This document shows positions 45,003 to 55,130 of a DNA stretch of 64,000 nt, one piece after another; position 1 is the first letter of the stretch, and every line of letters begins with the position of its first letter. Location: NCBI GenBank assembly GCA_963930645.1, contig OZ005648.1, forward strand, positions 275,447,403 through 275,511,402, given 5' to 3'. Made by a program: the position numbers and the translations under genes. The notes below the pieces were generated by a model. That model saw only the letters and a program-made list of their open reading frames with translations. It did no database searches and had not been told where the DNA came from. This DNA is from Salticus scenicus (taxonomy: Eukaryota > Arthropoda > Arachnida > Araneae > Salticidae).

Positions 45003-46227
45003 ACGGTAATTTTAAGGTCAACGACGAGGAACATATATTTATTTAGGAAATGTCGCGCAAATGCATGCAATAAAGAGAAAAACGTAATAAAATCATGAAC
45101 AGGTAGAACAAGTTTTTTTTTTTTTTTCAAATAATAGTTTAATAAGGTAATTGGAATAAGTTATGTATTCAATTTTCCAAGCGTCTTATTTAAAATAATG
45201 ATCACGCCAGAATTTAGGACAGCTTGTTTTTTCATTTAAAATCTTGCATAATAAATGACGCGTACAAAAAAGAACAAAATTTGTGCTAGACTTTTTGACG
45301 TCATAATGAGTCAGGTCTTTTTTCAAAAAGGCATCTCATAGAAGGTGTTTACCTATAGAAGATTATTACTTAAGCAAAGCAAACAAAAACTTCTGATTTC
45401 AGAAATATTTCACAGCACAAAATACTACTGAAAGAGTAAACACGGAAAAATAATTCTAAAAATATATTTACAAAAGTAAGGTAAATTTGTTTAAATTCTT
45501 TGCAACTTGTTATATAAGTTAATTCTCTTTGTATATTTTGCTTACTGAAATGCTTATTTTCATTTTCATTATTATTATTTTATTTATATATAAAGAAAAT
45601 TATATTGATTTTGAAAGATATAGCACTTATTTACTAAAATTATAATATCTGTTGAAACTATACCTTCTTCTAACAAAACATAGTAACATCTACTCGAAGT
45701 ATACATGTATAATCTTATAATAAAAGAGTATAATGATTTTTGCAACGGCTATAAAGGTCATTATGCAAGGTTCACGGTCACAAAATTTATATAAAATTTT
45801 ATTTCTTTTTAAAGTGCTGGAGAATATTAATTATATTCACTTGGTTGTCCCAAAAATTTTTTAAATAAGGCAGTGTACGACTGATTTTCTCAATATTTGT
45901 AAGAATAATTTGAATTTTTTTTTTATAAATATGTTAAGAAAATTTTAAAAATTTTGTTTAATGCTTACTTACAGAAATTACATATCTGTTAAGCATAATA
46001 GAAAGATCTACTCTTTCTCTACTTTTCCTATAGGAAAAAAATGTATAATTATTATAAACGCTTTGTATAATTATCTAAAAAATTTACTATTTTACTTTTA
46101 TTAAAGGAAAAAAAAAAAGGAATAAACTGAATATTAATAAATTGAAGGAATATTCATATTAAAATATTTATTTTTTTTTTCCTTTAATATTAATAAATTG
46201 TAGGAATAAAAATACACGCTATCTTGT

Positions 46228-46264
<37 letters not shown>

Positions 46265-46559
46265 CTAAAAGTAACATTTGAAAAAACGCTATTTTTTGAA
46301 CGCGAAATAAGTATGTACATTTAGAAAAAACGACTGATATCTAAAATCTAAATTGTGGCTTTAGTAAAAATAATTGCATGTCATCCTTATAAATTTAGAA
46401 ATTTTTTTTAACAACTTTGAAAATTCAATTTTGAGGTTGTTAAAAATATGTGTATATATATATATATATGTGTGTGTGTGTATATATATAAATTGAAATT
46501 TCATGGCCTATTGGAATTGTGCCATGTTCAAATTGCAGACTCGGTGACCTTGCCAACGT
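45003..46559. other. AT-rich DNA, no gene
   Basis: A partial duplication of TATTAATAAATTG(A/T)AGGAATA occurs at 46132-46155 and 46188-46210. T(~36) lies at 46226-46260, and (TA)n/(TG)n at 46452-46490. No coding evidence. Confidence 0.5.
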
Positions 46560-46715
46560 AAATTATCTGAGAAGTGCCGAGCTGGTTATCAGCCAGGGTA
46601 GCTCAGTGGTTAGAGCATCCGCGCGTTAAGTGGAATGGCTCGGGTTCGATTCCTTGCACTGGTATTTTTCGCATAGTTGGTAAAAAATCAGCTTTCTTCT
46701 CCATTCTATCAAATA
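46560..46715 (+). mobile_element. tRNA-derived SINE (copy 4, best preserved)
   Basis: The plus strand shows the upstream block GAGCTGGTTATCAGCCAGGG, box A GTAGCTCAGTGGTTAGAGCA, anticodon loop GCGTTAA (C at position 33, so not functional), box B GGTTCGATTCC, tail TATTTTTCGCATAGTTGGTA, then AAAAAATCAGC and an (AAT/AAAT)n tract. Together with copies 1-3 it defines the family. Confidence 0.85.
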
Positions 46716-47537
46716 ATAATAAATAAATAAATAAATACTTATAAATTCTATTTCCCTTTAATAGCGAGTTCTGAAAACCCCTATTAGTATTTTAGACCAT
46801 TTTTCTATATTATGGTGATCAATATCCTTTAAAAATCTCTGTAAATAAATGTGAACACAAGAGGCGAGTAACTATAATTTTGTTTTATACCCCAATTCTA
46901 GGAAATCAACGACGAATTTTCAATACGAAGGACTTATAACATTCATAATATTCATAATATTGTTTCACCATCTAGAAAAGTGTAGACTGAAAATTCTCGA
47001 TCATTTCGTCTAGTCAGGTTATTTGTTTACCTTATTCGCATAACTCGGAAATCTATATTTTTAGTTTAGGGATTTTGAAAATGGCTAATTCGTTGAAAAA
47101 TTGAAAATTCGTTCTAGATGAAAGCGGCATTTTTATTTTTATTTTTTATTTTTTATTTTATTTTTTTTTCTCAGTGGAATTGAAACATTTTTACATATTA
47201 TTAAAATCAATTTTTAAACGTTTTTATTTATTTATATGTATTTTAGCATATTTGTAATAAATGCATTTTTCATGAGTAAGAATTTCGGACTTTCGATTTA
47301 TCTGACGTTCAATGTACCGATAATTTTGTAGTAAATATATTTTTTAATCTGATCATATGCTCTAAAATGATTAAAAATACATTAAGTATTATGTTTCCCT
47401 TTAAGTATTAGGGTGTTTGCTTTAAATAAATTTACAGTACCAAATACTTTTGAAAGAAATTTCTTATTTTGTCATATACAAGTGTAACATTTAAAAAACA
47501 ACAACGCGATTATTTGAAAGCAAAATACATTAAATAC
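46716..47537. other. AT-rich DNA, no gene
   Basis: T/A-rich with (ATTTTT)n at 47125-47168. Nothing recognised. Confidence 0.5.
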
Positions 47538-47539
47538 AG

Positions 47540-49087
47540 TTGGCAGCAAAATTATTGAAGCACGCATCCACATTTTCCTTATTTTCCTCCTCCTCCTTCT
47601 TCTTCTTCTTTTTAGTTCCCCATCATACTATAGGTATGGGGAACTTAGGTAATCGTGAAAATTTTCGACCTCGGTTTTTTGACTTTTTTACACGCTTTCA
47701 GGTGTGAGGAATCCGAAGATGACAAAATTTGTATGGTGTCTGTCTGTAGGGTGTCTGTTAGTCTGTTAGTCCGTTAGTTTGTTAGTCTGTGTACATGATA
47801 TCTCAAGAACAAATTGTCGCAGAGAGGTCAAATCAGTTTTAAAATATTACTTTCGACACTGGCAAGAACCCTATTCATTTGCAACATTCGATTTTAAAAA
47901 CTTCGTAAGTTATTAGAAATTTACGATTTTCTTAACATGGGAGAATAGGACAAAAATTCACTTAAACGTGCATTAAATGGAAACTTTTTACTGTAAAAAT
48001 GTCAGACCAGTTTTAAAATATCCGTTTTGATGCCGGAATGAACATCAGTAACTATAAATATGCTACTTTGAAAATTTCGCAAGTCATTGGAAATTTAAGA
48101 ATTTCTTAACATGGAAGTATAGGGCAAAATTTCACATAAACGTCAATTTTTAGCGATATTTTCATCGTAAAGATGTCAGACTACTTTTGAAAAATTATTT
48201 ATGACACTGGCATGAATATTAATGACTATGAATTTTCAAATATAAAAATTTCGTAAGTTATTTGAAATTTACGAATTTCCTAACATGGCAGAAGAGAGCA
48301 AAATTTCACATAAACATCAATTTTGAGGGATATTTTCATCGTAAAGATGTCAAACCACTTTCGAAATATTATTTAGGATACTGGCATGATTATCATAGAC
48401 TATGATTTTTCCAATTTAAAAAATTTGTAATTTATTTGGAATTTATGATTTACTTAACATGTCAGAATAAGGCAAAATTGAGCTTAAACTTCCATTTTGA
48501 GGATCATAAATACTTTAGACATCTTCAAAATTACATTTATGACATTTGTTTGAACATGATTGAATACAAATATTCTCATAGGAAAATTTCGTAAATTATT
48601 AGTAATTTACGATTTTATCAACATAGCGAAATTGTAAATTTTTCATATAAATTTGAATTTTGAAGATTATTGCATTGGAACTAGTAGCATGAAAACTAAA
48701 CAACGGAATTGACCCTGATAAAATAAATTAATAGATTAGAATAAGATAAATATATAGAAGTGAACGGTGGATAGCCTATTAGGCGGGGATTTCATTCTGT
48801 CACTGTATCAAGCTTTGGTCAAATTCATTTCTTTTAACGTGATTATAATATGTCTCGCACTAGAAATTTATGAGAAAATAAATATGATGGGGAACTGAGC
48901 AGAGTCTACCTATGCCAACTAGTTTTTAATTTGATCATTAATTTTTATGATCAACTTGCTTTTTTTATAAACAGCGTAAGTACAACGATCATGATTCAAC
49001 AAATATTCACTTATTAAAACAGTATTAGGTGTACATCTCTTACATAAGAATTATTACTAACGCATCAATAATTTTGCTACCGAATGT
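47540..49087. mobile_element. Tc1-type terminal inverted repeats enclosing element A
   Basis: Left CAGTTGGCAGCAAAATTATTGAAGC (preceded by TA) is matched on the right by the reverse complement TACATTCGGTAGCAAAATTATTGATGCG. These resemble the ends of the Tc1-type MITE at 50618-50748. The interior is almost entirely another element (47618-48903), so this was probably a short Tc1-type MITE before insertion. Confidence 0.55.
47618..48903 (+). mobile_element. element A: GTTCCCCATCATA ends, header, simple repeat and five ~174-bp tandem units
   Basis: AGTTCCCCATCATA at the left is a perfect 14-bp inverted match of TATGATGGGGAACT at the right end. Inside come a header (ACTATAGGTATGGGGAAC ... TTTTTTACACGCTTTCAGGT), a (GTCTGTTA)n-like tract (47738-47795), then five tandem units with TTAACATGG-type anchors at 47933, 48107, 48280, 48454 and ~48620, i.e. 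a period near 174. Each unit holds ATCGTAAAGATGTCAGAC, GACACTGGCATGAATAT and TTTCGTAAGTTATT(T/A)GAAATTTACG. No protein coding. The layout matches element B (36355-37039). Confidence 0.78.
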
Positions 49088-49718
49088 AAATAATTAAACA
49101 CTAAACACTCTTTTCTGTCTTAAATTTCCTTTTTAAACTTTTCTAAGTGATTAATAAAATGTTTGAATATTTCATAAATTAATATAATATTTAAATGTAT
49201 TTAGAGTAAAGTGTTAAATTATAAAATTGTAAAATTTAGGGAGAAAAATTAAAATATAATTTTCACGGAATATTTTAAAATTTTCAAAAAATAAAATACA
49301 CAAATAAACAAGTAATTTATTTTATTTTACTTAAATAGATTTTAGTAATATTAATATATTATTTAATTTTGTTACATTTTAATGATGTAATCAAAATTGC
49401 ATAATTCTAAGAAAATAAAAGAAAACTATAACGCTTCCATTCCTTTAAAAAGTATTTACATTGACTTCAAAATGCCCATATTATATTTAGTACAGTTTAT
49501 GAGTCCGATTAAAGAATTTTGATCTTTAAAACCAGAACACTATAACCAAATTACAATATAAATTCATAAAAATTTTCTTAATTTTATACTCGAAAATGTA
49601 TAAGTACCATATTTTTCCAATATCAGTTTCAAGCATGCCCATTAAGGTGGATAGAAAAATACGAAAATCGTCTTATTAAAAATGGGTATTTAGCAATAGC
49701 AATCATATTGTTACAGAC
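49088..49718. other. AT-rich DNA, no gene
   Basis: No repeat or coding feature recognised; very low G+C. Confidence 0.5.
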
Positions 49719-49724
49719 ATATAG

Positions 49725-49919
49725 CAGAGATGCCAACATTTTAATTTATTCCGGAGCATTTTTAGCCCCGCCTTTAATCCATACCACTTTTTTAAAGAGA
49801 ATTTTTTTCTTATTTTATCGTAATTATATACTGGAGAAAAGTACTCTAAAAATAAAGCTGTACGAATTAGAGGCGGGGTTAAAAATGCTCCGGAATAATT
49901 TGAAATGTTGGCAACTATG
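49725..49919. mobile_element. TGCCAAC-type MITE with 6-bp duplication (copy 2)
   Basis: Left end CAGAGATGCCAACATTTTAA; right end, reverse-complemented, CATAGTTGCCAACATTTCAA. The arms continue through TTATTCCGGAGCATTTTTA and CCCCGCCT. Flanks are ATATAG at 49719-49724 and 49920-49925, an exact 6-bp repeat. Non-coding. Confidence 0.87.
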
Positions 49920-49925
49920 ATATAG

Positions 49926-50236
49926 CACTATTTGTATGACTTAGTCCTGTGAATATTTTTATAAAATATTATTTTTTTGTGATATTATCATTTCTTTCGC
50001 AAGAGGACTAAATACTAAATTTTCAATTTTTTTCCTTTCAATTTATATTTCTAAAATAAATTTACGGGTAGGGTTAATATAATAAAATTAGCTTTAAAAA
50101 ATAATGTACTTTTTTGTTGTTGTTGTTGTTGTTGTTGCTTCTAAATAGCCACCTGACCGCCACCGTTGGATATATCCGATCACTGAGATGTTTTTTCCCC
50201 ACAATACGTTTATTTCAAAAATTTATTAATATGAAA
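49926..50236. other. short AT-rich spacer
   Basis: Contains (TTG)n at 50114-50138. No gene. Confidence 0.5.
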
Positions 50237-50240
50237 TTAA

Positions 50241-50458
50241 CCCCTTAACTGCCCGGGGCGTATATATACGTCTTTCTGAGTACGTTTCTTTGTATTGTAC
50301 TGCTACGAATGAAGTTATTGACGTGGTTTGACAATGCAATAAAATAACCTTAAAAGTGAACTTGGCGATGTTTTTGAAAGATTTACTCATTTCAGAGTTG
50401 AAAGAGAACAGTGGCTCTTTGAAGCGAATCTCGTAAATTTTCGTCGGTAGGTAAGGGG
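50241..50458. mobile_element. piggyBac-like MITE flanked by TTAA (copy 2)
   Basis: TTAA at 50237-50240 and 50459-50462 bracket CCCCTTAACTGCC (left) and CCCCTTACCTACC (right, reverse-complemented), 11 of 13 matching. The left side contains a GGGCGTATATATACGTC palindrome. The minus-strand open frame here is not a transposase. Confidence 0.82.
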
Positions 50459-50513
50459 TTAAAACATGTTTTTGAAATTGCAAAGTCTTAAGTAATAAGT
50501 ATAAGAAATATAA

Positions 50514-50843
50514 CATAGATGCCAACATTTTAATTTATTCCGGAGTATTTTTAGCCCCGCCTTTATTTCATACCACTTATTTTCTTAGAGTAATATTTTC
50601 TCATTTTATCGAAGGTACAGTCGGTAACAAAAATGTCCGAACACTAGCAAAAATTCCTATGTAAAAAAAGTGTTAACAGAACCGCATAAAGTGTACTTTT
50701 TATACATAGGAATTTTCGCTAGTGTTCGGACATTTTTGTAACTGACTGTATATAGTGAAGAAAATTTTTTTATAAATAAAGTGGTGCGAATTAAAGGCGG
50801 GGCTAAAAATACTCCAGAATAAATTAAAATGTTGGTATCTCTG
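50514..50843. mobile_element. TGCCAAC-type MITE (copy 3), interrupted
   Basis: Ends are CATAGATGCCAACATTTTAA and, reverse-complemented, CAGAGATACCAACATTTTAA; arms run through ATTCYGGAGTATTTTTAGCC. It is nearly identical to copy 2 in its arms. The flanks (ATATAA, ATTATA) do not form a clean duplication. A Tc1-type MITE (50618-50748) sits in the middle. Confidence 0.82.
50618..50748. mobile_element. Tc1/mariner-type MITE, TA duplication, nested
   Basis: CAGTCGGTAACAAAAATGTCCGAACACTAGC on the left against CAGTCAGTTACAAAAATGTCCGAACACTAGC (reverse complement of the right) gives 29 of 31 matching; the dinucleotide TA flanks both ends (50616-50617, 50749-50750). The two arms are nearly self-complementary throughout, so the 131-bp copy could fold completely. 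It was inserted into MITE copy 3. Confidence 0.92.
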
Positions 50844-50848
50844 ATTAT

Positions 50849-51702
50849 AATGATAGACACAGTTACACTTTTTAATTGCAAGTTGAAATAAGCGCTATTT
50901 TAATATATTAAAAAAAAAAAAATACAGCGAAAATACTATTACAATTTTGCCCTTTTTAAAGACGGTCAAGGGGTTAATATTGCTAGCTTGTGGATGTGAC
51001 ATATTTTTCTTTTTGACTTGTTGTTCCTTTTAATTAATTTTTGGGAATTTGAGATTTTAGAATTGTTTTGAAGAAAGAAAAAAAAAAGTTATTTTCAAAT
51101 GTCATCAAAAAATAACAATAGTTTGTTAAATTTTTCTTAAGGTCTAACGGGAAAGTAATGTTAGGTACTCGTTTCTAATAATACGATAATAGTTTTTTCG
51201 ATTCACTCTAAAGCCAAATGAAAAGGATCAAGAATTCTATGTGTAACACTTTTTCCGTGATAATTCGTATAAGAATGAAAATTATAGTGAAAAGTTTTAT
51301 CGCAGTGAATAATAGTATGTTTTTACTTATTATTTTAATAATAATTATTATTTTTACTTATAGAAGCAAACTACTGAAAGTTGAGAAGAACCCAACATGC
51401 TGAACGACCTCACGAAACGAGGGAAATTTATACAAACTGGTATTGTATACTTAAGCCAGCTCTTACTCGTAAGTGGAAAAAATGTTATATTTAAAAATAT
51501 AAATGTGTAAAATAATTCGGAAAGCCAAAAAGAAAAGTTTTAAAGTGAAAAACTGGAATCATTTCTACTAAACTGTTCAAAGCAAATGTTTTCTAATAGG
51601 AGAGATTTATTTTTAAATGTTTAATTAAAAATTAATAAATGATTAAATGATAATAGTCATTTTTTAAATTAATTTGAATATTTAATGAAGTAATTTTTGA
51701 AT
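50849..51702. other. AT-rich DNA, no gene
   Basis: A GGTCAAGGGGTTAA at 50966-50979 resembles a piggyBac-like terminus, but no partner was found. The frame at 51218-51403 is hydrophobic and low in complexity and has no support. Confidence 0.45.
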
Positions 51703-51733
51703 GTTAAATCATACCTGCCAACATTCTAATTAA

Positions 51734-52038
51734 CACTTTCGCGACCGCTGTCGTAGATTCATGTCATTTAAAAATCTGTAACTCCACTAGTGGGCGTTTC
51801 TTTCGCAATTTGTATGTTATTTGTTTCTTAAAAATATACACAAAATATTTATATTTGTACAATCAATATACTATGGACATAAATACTTTGATTAGAGAGA
51901 GCATGATTATAATGTATATCCATTTGTAATGTAAATATGAATTCAGTAAATTGTGTCCTGAAAAATTGTAATTTGGGAAAATAACGCCCACAGGCGGACC
52001 TTATTGTCCCAAAGACAAAACATGCGGTCGCGTAAGTG
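51734..52038. mobile_element. piggyBac-like MITE flanked by TTAA (copy 3), nested
   Basis: TTAA at 51730-51733 and 52039-52042 flank CACTTTCGCGACCGC (left) and CACTTACGCGACCGC (right, reverse-complemented), 14 of 15. Internal CGCCCAC and GTGGGCG words are also inverted. It splits the left arm of the outer MITE at its TTAA. Confidence 0.88.
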
Positions 52039-52127
52039 TTAATATTCCGTGAAACTGTTAGTTCCCGCCTCTTTTTCAGTATCATTTTATTTTTGGAGTA
52101 TTTTTTCTCTAAATGTAATCACAATCA

Positions 52128-52308
52128 CAGAGCTGCCAACCTAGTCCGGCAAATTGTTAGTACCGCCCCTTTTCTACACCACTTAATTTTTAGAGTATTT
52201 TTCTTCTTAATTCATCGTAGATACATTTGAAGAGAGTTTCTCTAAAAATTAAGTGGTGTAGAAAAAGGGGCGGTACTAATAATTTGCCGGATTAGGTTGG
52301 CAGCTCTG
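52128..52308. mobile_element. TGCCAAC-type MITE with 6-bp duplication (copy 4), nested
   Basis: CAGAGCTGCCAACCTA occurs at both ends as inverted repeats; the arms are nearly perfect for ~75 bp (CCGGCAAATT, TTAGTACCGCCCC, CTACACCACTTAATTTTTAG). CAATCA flanks both sides (52122-52127, 52309-52314). It lies in the middle of the outer MITE. Confidence 0.9.
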
Positions 52309-52417
52309 CAATCAAACAAGATGAAAAATAATCTAAAAAATACCTGGTGTGAAAAAAAGGCAGGTACTAACAGTTTTACGGAATATTAATTAAAAGGTTG
52401 GCACTTATAGTTAAATG

Positions 52418-52563
52418 ATTATTTTGTTTAAATGGTTATTTGGTTATAGTCAATTCCTAAAAAAAAATATTTTTTAAGCTATGGCACTGAATCATGAATA
52501 TGTTTTGTACATCAATTATGTATGGAGATTGTATATAATAGGCATGCTTGTGTTTATCTTTAA

Positions 52564-52598
<35 letters not shown>

Positions 52599-53225
52599 AA
52601 ATCAATTTAACTGTCTAAAAAAATTTCCATAGCCAATGGTTATCCTGTTAATTTAATAAATCTATTTTTTATCGTTAATAAAAATTAACATATATTTCCC
52701 TTAGTGCGTAAATTCTAATAAATATTTACATATTGTTTTCTTAATTTGTAAATCTATATATAAAAATGGCTAAGAGGTTTTCTTGGACTGTGTGTGTGGA
52801 CGAACCGAGTATAAGATGATGTGCTGAATAAAAAGTAAATAAAAAAAAAATGGTTAAATGAATTTAATGCTTTGATTTTTATGTAAAAATATGATCATGT
52901 GCTATCTTTGAAAGAGTGTAAAAAATTAAGAGTTTATGTGATACATGTGACATCTGCAGAAAATGTTTATAAGAAATAGATTAATGAAATAAAATAAAGA
53001 AAATGTTTAAAGAGAAGCAACTATGTTGGTTACATTTTGTTTTACAGCTTGAGCTTTTAAATTTTAAGTAACGCAGATTGATGCTACTTTATTAATTTTT
53101 AAAGTGTGGATCTCTTTTGTTCGTTTTCTGTCATTCTCTATCTTGGACCAGACGGATCCTAGCGACAAAGACGAACATTTGCCGCTAGGAAGAAACCGAA
53201 CCACATACAGAATTCGGTTCATTCA
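52418..53225. other. AT-rich DNA, no gene
   Basis: (TA)n at 52567-52595. A GTGTGTGTGGACGAACCGAG string at 52788-52808 lies next to AAATCTATATATAAAAATGG, which resembles the start of some Helitron 5' ends, but no 3' end was found. No coding evidence. Confidence 0.4.
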
Positions 53226-53467
53226 CACTGTAAAAAATAGATTCTTAAAAATGAGCTAAGTTGTCTCAAAATAGTTCAGAAACAATATATACTTAAATTT
53301 GAAAAAACATGTGCTCATTTCTGAGTATACTGACATGCACAAAAATGGGGTTGACCAATAAGAATCCGAATATCCCCATGTTTGACGTACCAGTATACTA
53401 AAAAATGAGTAGATGGGTTTTCAAATTTAAGTATACATTGTTTTGGAGATATTTTGAGAAGGTTAGC

Positions 53468-53512
<45 letters not shown>

Positions 53513-53523
53513 TTTTAACAGTG
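53226..53523. mobile_element. CACTG-ended MITE (copy 2)
   Basis: CACTGTAAAAAATAGATTCTTA at the left and, reverse-complemented, CACTGTTAAAAATGATTTTTTT at the right. The arms share AATGTGCTAA/AATGAGCTAA, TCTCAAAATA and TATACTTAAATTTGAAAA. The right arm contains A(~34) at 53475-53508. A TCAAACATGGGGATATTCGG-type block is internal. Confidence 0.72.
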
Positions 53524-54109
53524 TACGAACCGGTGCTTTTCTACTTTTTAATAAAACATTAAAGTTATTCTTCCGTGATTATTATTCATTTTTTGAAATT
53601 TTATTGTAAAATTTTATTTTAAATTTTAATAATAATTAACAAAATACCGGTTTTAAACAAAAATGCGTCGTTTGCTACACTGTACAAAATGTGGAGTAAT
53701 GTCACACCAAAGTTGGTGTTCAAATACACAAAAATTGGATAAATAAGTGCTGAATTTCGTGTTTGCACCAAACCAAGTGTTCAGATACATTTTAAATGAT
53801 GTAAATTAGCATTATATTGCGTCAAACACAATTTCCGGTGTAGCCTTATACCAGAAATTTTGTGCTTACATGCTTACTTGATGGCGAAACACCAATTTTG
53901 GAGTTCGTTTAAAAATTATCTCGTGGCAACGTCAGTTTCTTGTTTTGTTTTGGAATACTATTTTATCGCTGTCATAAAAAATTACAAATACCTTTTTTAA
54001 CTTTGCCTGCCCCAGGTATGTATATTTATAAGATATTTTGTTAAAGTAAAATTTAAAGCCAAAGTTGTTTGAACTAAGGAATTTTAATGTAAGATTTATA
54101 ACTATTATA
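53524..54109. other. stretch with one isolated CACTG end
   Basis: At 53680 CACTGTACAAAATGTGGAGT starts like copy 3 below. It is followed by CACCAAAGTTGGTGTTCA and CACCAAACCAAGTGTTCAGA repeats and, near 53900, an inverted AACACCAATTTTGGAG. This may be a further, decayed element. No gene. Confidence 0.45.
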
Positions 54110-54258
54110 CACTGTACAAAATATGTCCTATTAGCTGCCAGAAATTCTCTGTAATTTGAGAAAATTCGCGTAATTTACGAACAAATTACGTTCTCAGAAC
54201 GTATTTTTTGTAATTAAAGAAAGTTTTTGGCAGCAAATAGGACATATTTTTTACAGTG
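54110..54258. mobile_element. CACTG-ended palindromic MITE (copy 3)
   Basis: CACTGTACAAAATATGTCCT on the left is inverted as AGGACATATTTTTTACAGTG on the right; the arms continue through ATT(A/T)GCTGCCA, AATTACG and ACGTTCT with little spacer. TA lies on both sides (54108-54109, 54259-54260), compatible with a 2-bp duplication. Confidence 0.87.
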
Positions 54259-55130
54259 TAGGTTACTAAAAGCTTTACTAAACCTAATTTTACTTTATTC
54301 GTAATCATTTCAATCATTCCAAGCGTCCGTGTTTAAGTCACTAAAACAAATGTTTAATAAGATTTTTTTTTATCAGAGTATGTATTATTGCTTTATTGTA
54401 ATCACCAATTGTAACATTAGATTTGCTTTTTGAAACAGCATTCAGTTATAGTAATAAATAATTTTTGCATCCAAACACTTGTAATCAATCAAAAATGCAG
54501 TTCACATTCTCACAAATGCTTTCATATATTAAATCATGTTAAAGCTTGATAAAATATATTTGTTTTAAACATAATCATTGACATAGATATAAATCCAATA
54601 ACAAGTCATATATCTAAATAATATGTGTGTGTGTCAGTGTGTATATATATCCAGAGGATCCAGAGATTTTTTTAAGATAACGGCTGATCGCAGAGCTATG
54701 CAAATTTGCATGATGATACGTTATGACTTGTTCTGATGCCCCTCGAAGCCGATTTTCGAATTTTTGATTAGATATTTTAAAATTATTTAAAGTATGAAAA
54801 TAATAACTTGGTAAATATTCGCTTCTATGATTCATTTTTCTACAGTTTATTCTTTCTTCTATTTCAATGGTCTGCGTATCTTAGCAACGGCTATTACACT
54901 ACTTAATTTTTATTTATTTATTTCATTCATGTGAAGGCGAAATCTTGTTTTTATTTTTCTAATTTGTTATATTTATTGAAAATCAAATGGTAATGCAGTT
55001 GAAACAATTAAGTGCATTGAATTTTAAATTTAAAAACGCATTTATAACAGTTGTGTTTATATATAATTTTTATACTATATATTTTTTTTTAGTTATTTAA
55101 TTAGTTCCTTTGATATATATGTGATATCGT
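54259..55130. other. AT-rich DNA, no gene
   Basis: No recognisable coding or element structure. (TG)n/(TA)n at 54622-54650. Confidence 0.5.

Larger units (their letters stand above)
51711..52409. mobile_element. outer TGCCAAC-related MITE holding two other MITEs
   Basis: Removing two insertions leaves a left arm (ATACCTGCCAACATTCTAAT, then TAATATTCCGTGAAACTGTT) and a right arm whose reverse complement reads AAGTGCCAACCTTTTAATTA, then ATATTCCGTAAAACTGTT. GTTAAATC (51703-51710) and GTTAAATG (52410-52417) flank it, a 7/8 direct repeat. The interior insertions are at 51734-52038 and 52128-52308. Confidence 0.75.

Noticed and set aside
47786..48650. CRISPR-like array
   Set aside because: Units are contiguous diverged tandem repeats of ~174 bp with no spacers, in a eukaryotic transposon setting.
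50960..50980. fourth piggyBac-like terminus (GGTCAAGGGGTTAA)
   Set aside because: No matching left end with TTAA was found nearby.
52740..52810. another Helitron 5' end (TCTATATATAAAAATGG)
   Set aside because: No CTRR hairpin end could be paired with it and the following sequence lacks the usual companion motifs.
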